From contig NC_073746.1 of the NCBI RefSeq assembly GCF_029784135.1, forward strand, positions 288,001,348 through 288,065,347: a stretch of 64,000 nt of DNA. Direction: 5' to 3'. Below the pieces are notes generated by a model, which did not search any database, was not told the DNA's origin, and saw only the letters and a program-made list of their open reading frames with translations. The DNA comes from Toxorhynchites rutilus septentrionalis. Taxonomy: Eukaryota; Arthropoda; Insecta; Diptera; Culicidae. The first letter of the stretch is position 1. Each line of letters opens with the position of its first letter. This document shows, piece by piece, positions 44,060-54,136 of the stretch. The position numbers and the translations under genes are program-made.

Positions 44060-44345
44060 TTTTTTTCGAGATGACAGTATATATCGACGTTTGATGCAAT
44101 TTAAAGACATTTGGCATCGGAATTTTGGCGTGGGACTACGTCTAACCGGTATATAGGGGGGGGGGGGGATGTTAAAATGAAAATCTAAACACAGAACATG
44201 CAGGAAAAAATGAAAGATTCCGAATGCTTATAACTCGAACATTTCTTACTGGATCGGAAAGATGTTTGCATCAATTGATAGGGAATATTTCTACGCATCT
44301 ATCGCAATTAATTAAATGTTAATTTTCATTAGATAAACAACTGAA
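44060..44345 (+). repeat. Dispersed palindrome-containing module, direct copy
   Basis: CAGTATATATCGACGTTTGA (shared with the foldback family) runs into GGCGTGGGACTACGTC, TAACCGGTATATAGGGGG, AACTCGAACATTTCT and CATCAATTGATAGGGAATAT. It is the inverted partner of 42640-42905. Confidence 0.72.
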
Positions 44346-44399
44346 AGACTGTAAAATGTTAGGCGTTATCTAAATGCCCTAACAGCCTCGTTTTGATTG

Positions 44400-44860
44400 A
44401 CCCGATTTACGATTTCCCCAACACAGCCATCAAAACCAAGCAGCCTTGGGGAAATCGGCATTGTAAATACATGAAAGTATGGGGACTTTTGTCCTCACCG
44501 AAATGCGTTCCCTAACACAGACATCAAAACCAAGGTGCCTGGGGGAAATCGGCATTGCAAATACATGTAAGTCGGGGGTATTTTTGTTCCGGCTGAAATG
44601 TGTTTTCCTAACACAGACTTCAAATCCATGGAGCGTAGAGATATTGGCATTGCAAATTCATGCAAGTCGGGAGTATTTTTGTTCCGACTGAAATGTGCTT
44701 ACCTAATACAGACTTCTAAACCAAGGTGTCTTGGGAAATCGGCATTGCAAATACATGAAAGTCGGGGGCATTTTTGTTCCGACTGAAATGTGTTCGCCTA
44801 ACACAGACTGCATGTTTCCCTAACATGGTCTTCTAAACTTAGGAACCTGGGAAAATCGGT
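44400..44860 (+). repeat. 94-95-bp tandem repeat, about five units
   Basis: The landmark GGCATTG (or GGCATTGC) recurs at 44457, 44551, 44645 and 44741. Units contain CCTAACACAGACTTC, AACCAAGG, GGGAAATCGGCATTGCAAAT and TTTTTGTTCCG blocks. A final partial unit ends at GGAAAATCGGTCAG. No coding role is apparent. Confidence 0.88.
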
Positions 44861-44867
44861 CAGACAC

Positions 44868-44920
44868 TAGAGGCGAATGAACTTTCAAGTTTAAAGCCTC
44901 TATAGTATAAAAAGTAGAAG
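44868..44920 (+). repeat. Retroposon 3'-tail hairpin copy
   Basis: AGAGGCGAATGAACTTTCAA then GTTTAAAGCCTCTATAGTAT and AAAAAGTAGAAG. GAGGC pairs with GCCTC. It follows directly on the tandem array. Confidence 0.68.
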
Positions 44921-46640
44921 TTGAAGTTGTTGATTCGTGCAAGTCGGAGGTACTTTTGCATGTTTTTTTGCACTCCGAAAAATGTTTTCCTAACACGGAT
45001 TACAAAAGCGGGTACGAATACAACGCTTTGGCTCGGTTATTCAAGATTGCATACGATTTGATCATCAGGCAAAATGTTGATAACCATTTGCTTCGATAAC
45101 GCCTATTGATTAAACAATATGCGTTCGGCGTACATGTCAAAATCGAAACTGAGTGCTTAGAGTTAATCAAATCAAGCAAATTCGCGGTTCGAGAAGTACG
45201 TACATTTGAGATATGCAAACTTCAGAGGGAAATGTAAAATAAAATAATCGCTTGATAATTCTTCCGTTCACATATTTTGTCCTGGGCATCATACCAAACG
45301 TAAAAGGACTATTATTAAATTTACTTGTAACGCAGAACATAATCTATCACAATGCATGCATTGACCTTACATGGCATTTCTTCAATCTTTTTACTTACAA
45401 AGCAAATATATTGAATTCAATTGAATTCGGAAATTGTTTCATTCAATCAAAAATTTAATCAATACAAACAAATGATTGTTAAGATAAGATAGTCCCACGT
45501 CAACTTTGCAGTTATATCTTGGATATAACCCACTCATTATTTTTGTTCGAAATCCCCAATTTCATTTACCATGTCGCCATTTGTCTATGTCACTAGGATG
45601 AAAATAGTGGTGGAATAGCAGCGATCTTACTAAACCACTCCATCTTCAACATCACCCTTATTATCGTATTCGCTTGCAAGGCAATACTTCTTTTGTTTGT
45701 GAAATTATTCACTAGTTTCACTACCTCCACTCTTCGTGTTTTGAGGGAAAATATTGCTGGATAAATTTGTCGTCCAACGGTATATTTTGTAATATATTGT
45801 AAGATATGGTAAGAACGAATATGCGTTGGAAATTTCATAAACTTTTCGTTACATGTCCTATTTTAGATTTCGTAGGGTGACTCCCTATGTAGAAATCAAA
45901 GACGCATTTCTACGTCAGAACGGAGAAAAAAGAGTATGAAGTTTATTTTTTGTTTATTTTCTTCTCATTAGTTCTTTACTGTTCAGAATGTTTTTCAAAC
46001 TTTTGTTTGTTTGGTACATTTTATTTTTAAACACTGTTTGCATATTTAGCCATCTTGAACTTAAATGTAACAAATTAAAATCAAACATTAATTTCAAGAC
46101 TGAAATGACACACAAAATGACCACCCTGTACAAACTGTTATACAATTAACACAGATAAGCTACACTCACAATACATTCAGAAAATCAGAAGAACACGAAC
46201 GAAACTCAATAGACCGTGTAAAAAGGGAGATAGAATTGCAATAGTGATCAGTATCCGACCGATCACCAAGGAATAAACACTGTGAAATACAAAAAAATAT
46301 ATTATTGTGAAAAGAAATGAAAAGTGCTTCTAATAAATTGGTATATATTACAAATTAAATGGTTGGAATTGTTGGAGTTTCTGGAGGAAAAGGAAAGCGG
46401 ATAATTGGATTCGTGAAGGATTTGGAAAGGGCGGTATTCAATAGGAAAGGAAGGAATTCAGTTTGAACAAATTAAAAATTACACAACGTAGGACCAAAGG
46501 TACATTCCAGTGCTAAATTGTGCATCTATGGAGCGTTTTAGAGGTAGTACTCAACCCACGAACCTGAATCCCCCAACAAACACATTTTTTGGAACATTTT
46601 TTTCATAAACACCGCTCACAGTTAATGAAACCGATACTGT
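44921..46640. other. Non-coding, nothing recognised apart from a palindrome variant
   Basis: AT-rich sequence with no domain-bearing open frame. A diverged 16-bp palindrome copy is at 45486-45501. Confidence 0.4.
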
Positions 46641-46700
46641 AACAGAAAATTATGTGTAATTTTGGTTCGGTCGATTTCGTTTAGGTGTTTTTAACCCTTT
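46640..46700 (+). pseudogene. Possible mariner transposase N-terminal fragment
   Basis: The plus strand reads DTVTENYV*FWFGRFRLGVF, resembling the helix-turn-helix segment FWFRRFRSG of some mariner transposases. A better-preserved relative is at 56536-56600. One stop is present and the match is short. Confidence 0.4.
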
Positions 46701-47658
46701 CGCTACGAGCGTCGTCTATAGGCGACATCAGAAACTGTGTGCACTTTCAGCAGATTGTAAAATTAGCTCTCATCATTAAAATGTACTGTTGATTGCTCGC
46801 TGCCTACATGGGCACTGATTATCTCTTTGAGAAATTACATGTCCAACGTTCTCAAAACACCTTTTTTCCAATAAAAAACTCCACATCTTCGCTATGTAGC
46901 ATCTTTCGCAGAACGACAACGGTAAATTCGAACCGAATCGGTTGTGTTGAAGTGATAGAAACCGCGGGGAATATATTTTCACCTCCAGTATTAACCGAAG
47001 ACCACAGCTCTCACCGCTGGAAAATATATTTTAATTCGGAAACAATGCGCGAATTCACGAAAATTAAATTATCTATCGGAAAACAGTCATCAATAAGTCC
47101 GATACACTCCTAAATTAGCACAAGCTCTCTCTCGACAAAAAAAATATTTCGAAGGTATTTTGAAATGAACCGATTTTTTTTAAATAACTCTTTAGTAGAA
47201 AGTTTTGGTAGTCCTGAAAAGGGTAGGAATCAAAAGGGAAAAGGATAGTATGCCTGGTTTTATGGCAACTAAAAAAGGTTGATCCATGATTCATTCTTTT
47301 TCTTGCGAGAACAATGCACAAGCGCAACTTATTTTTTTCTGTAAATGTATATATTGCACCGATTATTCATCGCGAATGCTATCTCGCCGGCATCTTTGCA
47401 GTTGACACACTCGATCACACACTCAACTATATTTTGTTCCCCTAGCACCATTATGTCTCATTTCTTAACCACTTTAATCTACTTCTGACAACGCATAAAA
47501 ACAACAATTTGTGCATTTGTGCGAATCTCGAGAAGAGCTTACATTGAATGGGTTGAAAACGGACCGAACTTAAATCACTACCATTCTTCTCTCTACATTG
47601 TCCGTATGTTCGTATTTTCGATGATGTCTTAAATTATAGAAGCTTTAAACTTCTTCAG
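46701..47658. other. Non-coding, no feature recognised
   Basis: CCTTTCGCTACGAGCGTCGT at 46697-46716 is also found in the right-edge tandem repeat. Otherwise nothing identifiable. Confidence 0.4.
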
Positions 47659-48453
47659 TTAAGGGGGGACCCCTGTCTGGAAGGTCGAAAAATGATGAAT
47701 CTTCGTGATTTTTTTTCGGATGTTAGGAATAAAGTGAAGTGTTCGGGTATTTTGGTTATTGTTGAAGGTATATTTGAAGATGTTTTTTCCATTTTTTGAG
47801 TGCACGAATAATGATTATTACGCTGTTTAGAGCTGGATGCGTAGATGTTGTCTGAAAAAGATACCTTACTGGTGGTATCGGTTCTGAAGAAACGGGGGGT
47901 CGTAGAACGAATTCCAATGAATATTTTGAATCCTTAGGACAATACCTAAAGTGTTACATAGAGGTTTTTTAAAATTCGAAAAATTTCCAAAATGGCGGCC
48001 ATTTTTGTTAAAAATACGTCATTTTTCATAAAAAATCGCTGTTTAAAAATTCATAAAAAATCGAAAAAATGAAATATCAAAAAACGGCTATGTAACACTT
48101 TAGATAATTCATTTCTACATTTTTAGATGCCAATTTCAGCCAAATCGGTCGAGTAGATCCTGAGATATCGATACCACCAGTTGAAAAAACATGGTTTCGA
48201 GAAAAACGCGTTTAAAGTTTTTTTCAAGTTTTCGGTCAGCAATGCGTTGCAATAAATGAATTATATTGAAATGAGTTTCTTTTTTTCTTTAAGTAGCTGA
48301 ATACCTGTCCGTTACAAATTTATGAAAAAAAAACAAAATGGCGGATGCAAAATGGCGAATGAAAAATGGCGGATCAGAAACGGAAAACATATGTTTGAGG
48401 AATATTAATGTATTTGTAACACAAAATAATACACTTTTAGAAATGATCAACTT

Positions 48454-50220
48454 TTAGTTAGCTATTCCGGCTCCATACACTTCGCCTTCGGCCTCCAGGA
48501 AGCTGTCCGCAGCACTTTTTCTGGCCGCAGCAATCATTTGTCGAGCAATCTTACTGCTCTCGTATTTCTTCACTTCTGCCTTGGAAATTCTTTTTTTGTT
48601 CAGTTGCAAATATAACGCATGGCAGCTCGGTCCAATCAGCATTCCCATTAATTTCATCATTTTCAAAACAGAAATATAGCCATCGTTAAACAAACTAACT
48701 GCTGTATAACTAGCGAAGTCAACAGTGTGTTTGCCACTATGCTTGGATTTTGGAGCGATTGACCAAATAACTGAATTGAGGCTTTCATTATTGTTCTGCG
48801 TAAACCCCCCTTCGCATCGTTGCAATAAATTGTCTGCCGAAAGGTCCTCATAGACTGGTCGAATTGCGTCCTGCACATCTTTCGGCAAAGGTTCGTGGTG
48901 ATCATAATCCTTCAATGTGTTCAATTCGTTTGCTTTCAGATATGAGCACCAGGCACTATCACATAAGTCATGTTGTGGATGCCTGTTGTTCGAAACTTTG
49001 TGAAGAAATGTCGCCCAAATCGCCTTCTTCATCTCCTCTTTACTGTCAGAATTGCGTCGAATTGCTAGACCGTAGTAAACTGTCAATTCATTGATTAGTT
49101 TATCGGTCAGCTTTCCTCTTCCTCCCAGGCCTTTGTTGTTCTTTTTAACACTTCGCAGTCGAGTTCCCATTCGCTTCTGTACATGTCCTATGCATTCCTT
49201 CTTTACAATGTTGACGCCTTTATACGGATTGCTGTCGACAATTCCCTTGTAAGTCTTGCTGTCACCATCACCAACGTAATTAGTATATCGAACGGAGTAC
49301 TTTTCCTCGGAGCGCAGAAACATCTCCCGAATCGCGTCAACTTCCATTCTTCCAGCTGATCCCTCGTGGTTGTTGCTGCAGTGGTTCGCGTGATCTTCTA
49401 ACCACGAATCGTATTCCGGGCTTCCCATCAATTTCTTCCAGGTCTCGCATTCTTTACAGTACGATGATTTTACATTTATATCAACCACTTTTCCACTGTT
49501 ATACCCAATCAAGGACGACACTCCAAATAGTGAAGAATACCCACGTTTCTTCCAAGTGCCGTCTCCAGAAACCGTGATGTCTCTGCTTCCTCCACTCATT
49601 TTTGTTTCATCAGCGACTGCATTTTCCATAGAACTTTCACCGATAACTTCTGCTGCTTTGAAAATGTAGGAACTGATATTGTCGTACGTGCTCTCCGCGA
49701 CTTGCTTTGGGAGATCCATTAGTCCACAAAACTTTTCCAGCGCAGCATAGCCAAGTCCCAGTAGCTTAAATACGAAGGTGATTCGGCGGTTGATTTCATA
49801 TGCTTTTCCACGGATTAAAGGACTCGAAAAAACATATGTTGGTTTACAAGACGGACAGTTGATCACCAGTTTAAATCCAAGTCCGCGGCAACTTTCCTCG
49901 GAAAATGTTACATTTCCATCACATTTTTTACATTTCGTAACTTTCGAAACGACAGAAAAAACTGTCAAAAAATTGATTATGCGATACCCGAAAGAATCAT
50001 TCACAGCAATGTCAGACAACTTTGGTGCTTTTAGCTTCTTCGCCGATCGACTTGTATTCTCGATTCTTCCTCCATATCTGTTTATTGGATAATTTTTTCG
50101 CTTTAAGGATACACGGTGTGGTCTCGCAATTCTTGAGCCTTTCGTATCGCGATACACACTTTTCGGACTCATGTTTAGGCAAAATTTGTAAAACTGTCTA
50201 TTTTTATACCTGTCAAACAC
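48454..50220 (-). CDS. Kolobok-like (Mutator-like) DDE transposase
   Basis: A 588-residue intronless frame. An N-terminal zinc ribbon is formed by CKKC (97-100) and CPSC (122-125). The RNase H-like catalytic fold shows Asp220 in VSGDGTWKKRG, an inserted Cys/His cluster (CKEC 255-258, HANHC 277-281), Asp318 or Asp320 in YVGDGDSKTY and Glu479 in GGFTQNNNESLNSV, the expected D, D, E triad. This SGDGTW...GDGDSKTY...NNNESLN pattern belongs to the insect proteins annotated as Mutator-like transposases. The first ATG is at 50220; Met17 (MSPKSVYRD) is an equally plausible start. No disabling mutation is visible, so the element may be autonomous. Confidence 0.88.
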   Translation of the reverse strand: MFDRYKNRQFYKFCLNMSPKSVYRDTKGSRIARPHRVSLKRKNYPINRYGGRIENTSRSAKKLKAPKLSDIAVNDSFGYRIINFLTVFSVVSKVTKCKKCDGNVTFSEESCRGLGFKLVINCPSCKPTYVFSSPLIRGKAYEINRRITFVFKLLGLGYAALEKFCGLMDLPKQVAESTYDNISSYIFKAAEVIGESSMENAVADETKMSGGSRDITVSGDGTWKKRGYSSLFGVSSLIGYNSGKVVDINVKSSYCKECETWKKLMGSPEYDSWLEDHANHCSNNHEGSAGRMEVDAIREMFLRSEEKYSVRYTNYVGDGDSKTYKGIVDSNPYKGVNIVKKECIGHVQKRMGTRLRSVKKNNKGLGGRGKLTDKLINELTVYYGLAIRRNSDSKEEMKKAIWATFLHKVSNNRHPQHDLCDSAWCSYLKANELNTLKDYDHHEPLPKDVQDAIRPVYEDLSADNLLQRCEGGFTQNNNESLNSVIWSIAPKSKHSGKHTVDFASYTAVSLFNDGYISVLKMMKLMGMLIGPSCHALYLQLNKKRISKAEVKKYESSKIARQMIAAARKSAADSFLEAEGEVYGAGIAN

Positions 50221-50410
50221 AAGCGAGTGAACAACTGAACAACAACAAATAGCATAACCAACACCAATTTAGAAAGCTCCCTACACAAATACAAATACAA
50301 TTCCAACAAAATAAATATATGTATGTACAGAAAAAACTAAAATTACCATCTTTCACTAATCGGCAAAACAGCTGATACTTCACCCTTCTACATCCTCCAT
50401 TATTTATAAC

Positions 50411-50512
50411 TGTGTATGTGTGTTTCTGTATGTGTATGTGTATGTGTATAAGTCTGCATGTGTATGTGTATGTGTGTGTATGTTTGTGTATGTGTGCGTA
50501 TGTATGTATGTG
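50411..50512. repeat. TGTATG/TG-rich microsatellite
   Basis: Imperfect TGTATG and TATGTG repeats lie between the transposase start and the right terminus of the Kolobok-like element. Open frames on both strands here are products of the repeat. Confidence 0.9.
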
Positions 50513-50723
50513 TTCGAGAGAGTATGAGAGCAACCAAAAAGCTAGCAAAACGGCTACTGCTACTTTTCTTGAGGTCACCTCATACTTTTGGCTGTAATTT
50601 TCCAACGAAATCAAATATCGAAAAATCCTTTTAGGACAACATTTCTGAGGGCATAAGCTTCCCAAAAATGCAAAAAAAGAAAATTCGATTTTTTCGATTT
50701 TCCAGACCGGGGTCCCCCCTTAA

Positions 50724-51228
50724 GGACAATTTGGAGAACCTCACCTAAATTCTCCTCTCCCGGCCTTGAGAAAGTCCATTTGGTAACTATCGCCGATTGG
50801 TTGCTAGGTGGGTGACTGTTGAATTGTGAACGACGTTGTCCGAAGAACGAATGCATTAGCTGCTCGGTATTGGCGATACGGACAGATAAGTACACAAATG
50901 AACAGATCAAGTGTGTGGAAAAAAGAAGATGCTTCCACTCTCCATCAGTTTAAACCCTTGACGGATAAGGGAATCGTAATCTGTTTTCCGATTTCGCATA
51001 TTTACTGAAAGACTTTGTCCTACGTCAGAACACGTCATTTGAACAAATGTTACGATATTTCAACCCATTTAGGATATGGCGATCATGGATAGAACGATTC
51101 TTTGTACTTCAAAAAAAAATCAAAAAAGCGAAAATCAATCTTTTCGATCGCAGAAAAGCTTTTTTGTAAATTTGTTCTTCAGTGTACATTGATTTTAATT
51201 CCAGCAAAAACCACCTGGAAAAATTTCT
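50724..51228. other. Spacer between the two Kolobok-like copies
   Basis: About 0.5 kb with a diverged palindrome copy (51011-51026). No coding potential recognised. Confidence 0.45.
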
Positions 51229-51232
51229 TTAA

Positions 51233-51550
51233 GGGGGGAACCCTGTCTGGAGGGTAATGAAATTTTGTGATTTTTTTTCGGATGTTAGGAATAAAGTGAA
51301 GTGTTTGGGTATTTCGGCTATTTTTTAAGGTATAGTTGAAGATGTATTTTTCATTTTTCGAGTGCACGAATAATGATTATTACGCTGTTGACAGCTGAAT
51401 ACGTAGATGATGTCCGAAAATCGGTACCTTGCCGGTGCTGTATCAAAGGAGTGTTCAAGAATGAATTCCAATTAATGTTTTGAAACTTTAGGACAGCACC
51501 TTAAGTGTTACATAATTTTTTTTAATTTTTTGTTGTGAAATTCATGCTAT
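51233..51550 (-). mobile_element. Truncated Kolobok-like copy (left end only)
   Basis: TTAA (51229-51232) is followed by GGGGGGAACCCTGTCTGGAG, and the next roughly 300 bp match the left end of the intact element (for example GTGCACGAATAATGATTATT and CTTAAGTGTTACATA against CTAAAGTGTTACATA). Similarity ends near 51540 and no matching right terminus is seen. It may be a deletion derivative or a partial copy. Confidence 0.8.
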
Positions 51551-54134
51551 GAAACATGATAAAATGCCTTTGATGTTTGAAAAGAAATATGAAATTTTTA
51601 TTTCCTGTTCAAATAAAGAATGACACTCGTATAGAATAAGCAAATAAATGGTGAATATAACATTTGATTTTTCAAAGATCGATTCGGCAAAGATCGATTA
51701 TATGATACCAATTTAATCAGTGAATCGATTCCTATGCCGTTTAGAAAAGCGATTCGTCAAGATCGAACTTTTTCCAAATATCGCCCTACCTTAAATCCAT
51801 TCCGCTACGTGTGATATTTTCAGTAGAATGTAACATATCTAAAAGTTACATGCAGCCCTTGGAAAACCGAACCGAACCGAAGGACCTCTACAATGTTTTT
51901 GGTGTTTCGTTCTATGCCAAACGACAATTGATGAGACTATGTAACATCATCCTTTCCGTTGCGTCACTGAAACCAAAACGCAACAGGTGCTTCAAATTCC
52001 TTACGGCATGTATATTATTAAATGTGGGTTCATTATTAACAAGACGAGAAACGGAATAATTGTTTTTTTTTGAATACCCGAACTCTTTAATTGAAGGCAG
52101 TAAGGTTGGTTCCGATTCCACTCTGTACCTGAAAATGCAATCCTCTGAATGTGATTCCCTCAGAACGCGTTTCCCATCGTAAGCAACTTCATTACTAAAC
52201 AATGAGGCCACTGCTGAGGGGACTGGCAACTAGAGTAATTTGTTGATCTAAGTTTATGACAAGGGAAAGAAAAAACTGCATGCATTCTCTGAAAAACAGG
52301 ACAGTAAGTAACCGAAAGCTATAATAATAATAGTGTCCTGGTTGTGTCACACAGTCACTCTACTTTCTTGCTGTGCTCGATAATGTCCAAGATTTTTTAA
52401 CGGAACGGGAAATTCACAACTCATTTTTCAAATCAACTAGCGATATGACATTCATTCTGCTGGACGTCAGCGTTGACGTTTGCTTATATCCTGTCACGTG
52501 AAAAATATTTCCGTTTTGTCACATTAGCGGTAGGTTAAGTGACTCTAGGACTTAATGCTGTTATATTTCCTACACAGCTAAATGTACACTGAAGTTGAAA
52601 ATTCGTTGAAGTTCTCCGCACAAACGTTGGAATAATGCGAAATGAACGCGCTGGTAAATAGAGCACGATGTCATTTTCCGGATTAAATAGGCCTTTGGGT
52701 GCGAACTATATCCGAGGAGAGCCAAGAGGCCTGCTGGGCCTGCTGTTGCTGTGATGTATTCTAAGAGGAAGATGAACAATGCATTCAGGCACTTTCAGCT
52801 TGGATAAACAGGGTCCAAAAGAGTAAAAAAAAACATGTTGGAAACGTTCCAAGAATGAAAGGAAACGGAGAACAATGCACAAGTATTGAATGTAGGGAAT
52901 GCGTAAAACACACTGCGAAGCATTCAAAGTGATGAAGATCACATTTATGTATGCGATTGGGCCAGTAAAACTTGTTATTATGAATGCGATAAATACAAAA
53001 CGTCATTCCTGTATCAAAGCTTGATCCTAAGAAAAAAAGATCGAATATCATGCCTGTGGTACCGACCGACAATAGTCGCGCTCTGTTCGCAAATGAGTAC
53101 ACGACACAAACGGTACTACACAATTTCAAAGATAATTGTTTTAATTATACACTATTTAGCCATGAGTGTGCGACCGACATTCGCTTTTCGCTTTCAGAGG
53201 CACGCGCTTTCCCGGTGGTTGAGTGCAGCAGCTGACTGAGGGCACTGCTACTCAAGCTTATTAAAATAAGGCGACATTGGATGTTATCGTAAGCGAACGA
53301 AGCAAAAGCACGAGCGAGTGAGAGAGAAATAAGAGAAAAAAAACCTATGCCATGGAAAACAAACACCGTTAAGTGGAAGCTTATCCTTTAATTAAATTCG
53401 AAGCACCCGTCTGGATGGTGGCTTTTTCTCGGCGAATAGGGTATGTTTGTTCTGTAGCAGAAAAATCCTTTGAATTTCTACAACGAGTCTAGGTTTAGCC
53501 ATCATATACTAGGTAATGTGGTTTGTGAGTCTAACCTAGGGTTGAATGTTTTTGTACTCATTGATGATTATTTGTTTTGGTTATTGATGTGATTTTTCAG
53601 TTTGTCGATTGCGATTTATTACGACGATTATACTCATTTACATATTTTAATATACGATCTGTCAGTCAGATAGTTTTATGAAAGCGTTCAATTTTGTATA
53701 TTTTTTTTACTGAAAAAGGCAACAATTATGTGTTACGGTAGTGTAGTTTGTTTAATGTTTATTTTTTTCTTTTCATGATGACAATGCTCCGTCAAACCGA
53801 GCAATACCGACTAGGAAGACAGGTGGGCTACTCAATTGGGATCAACTACCACATGTGGTTTAATCACCAGACTTGGCTCCTCGCAGTTGCCATTTGATTT
53901 CATCAGTGAGATACGCACACACTGAGCAGCGCTACAATTATTACGAAAATTTTTGGCTAAAAAAACAAAAAATTCTTTTGACGAGGCATCCATGAATTGA
54001 CTGACAGATGGGAAAAATGTGCATCTTCCAATGGTCATTATTTTGGAAACAATATTTGAAACCATCCGAGAACAATTAACGTGAATTTATAATGAAAAAA
54101 AAATCCGGTTTCATATTTATACAACTTGTATACA
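51551..54134. other. Non-coding, one short conserved block
   Basis: No complete element or exon recognised. A 66-bp block at 53361-53426 is almost identical to 57060-57124. Confidence 0.4.
53361..53426 (+). repeat. Conserved 66-bp block, copy 1
   Basis: AACACCGTTAAGTGGAAGCT through CACCCGTCTGGATGGTGGCT is shared with 57060-57124 with about one internal mismatch. The flanking sequences are unrelated. Confidence 0.85.
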
Positions 54135-54136
54135 TA

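Larger units (their letters stand above)
47663..50719 (-). mobile_element. Intact TTAA-flanked Kolobok-like DNA transposon
   Basis: This 3057-bp element has termini GGGGGGACCCCTGTCTGGAA (left) and GGGGGGACCCCGGTCTGGAA (right, read inward), one mismatch in 20. TTAA lies directly outside both ends (47659-47662 and 50720-50723). It encodes an uninterrupted 588-aa DDE transposase. A TTAA target with a Mutator-like DDE transposase carrying Cys clusters fits the Kolobok superfamily. About 0.8 kb of non-coding DNA separates the left end from the gene and includes AAAATGGCGG motifs. The right part has a TG/TATG microsatellite (50411-50512). Confidence 0.88.

Noticed and set aside
43548..44156. 202-residue plus-strand open frame in and beyond the TTAA element
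   Set aside because: It crosses the element's right terminus and enters a dispersed repeat module; no transposase motif and low-complexity hydrophobic runs.
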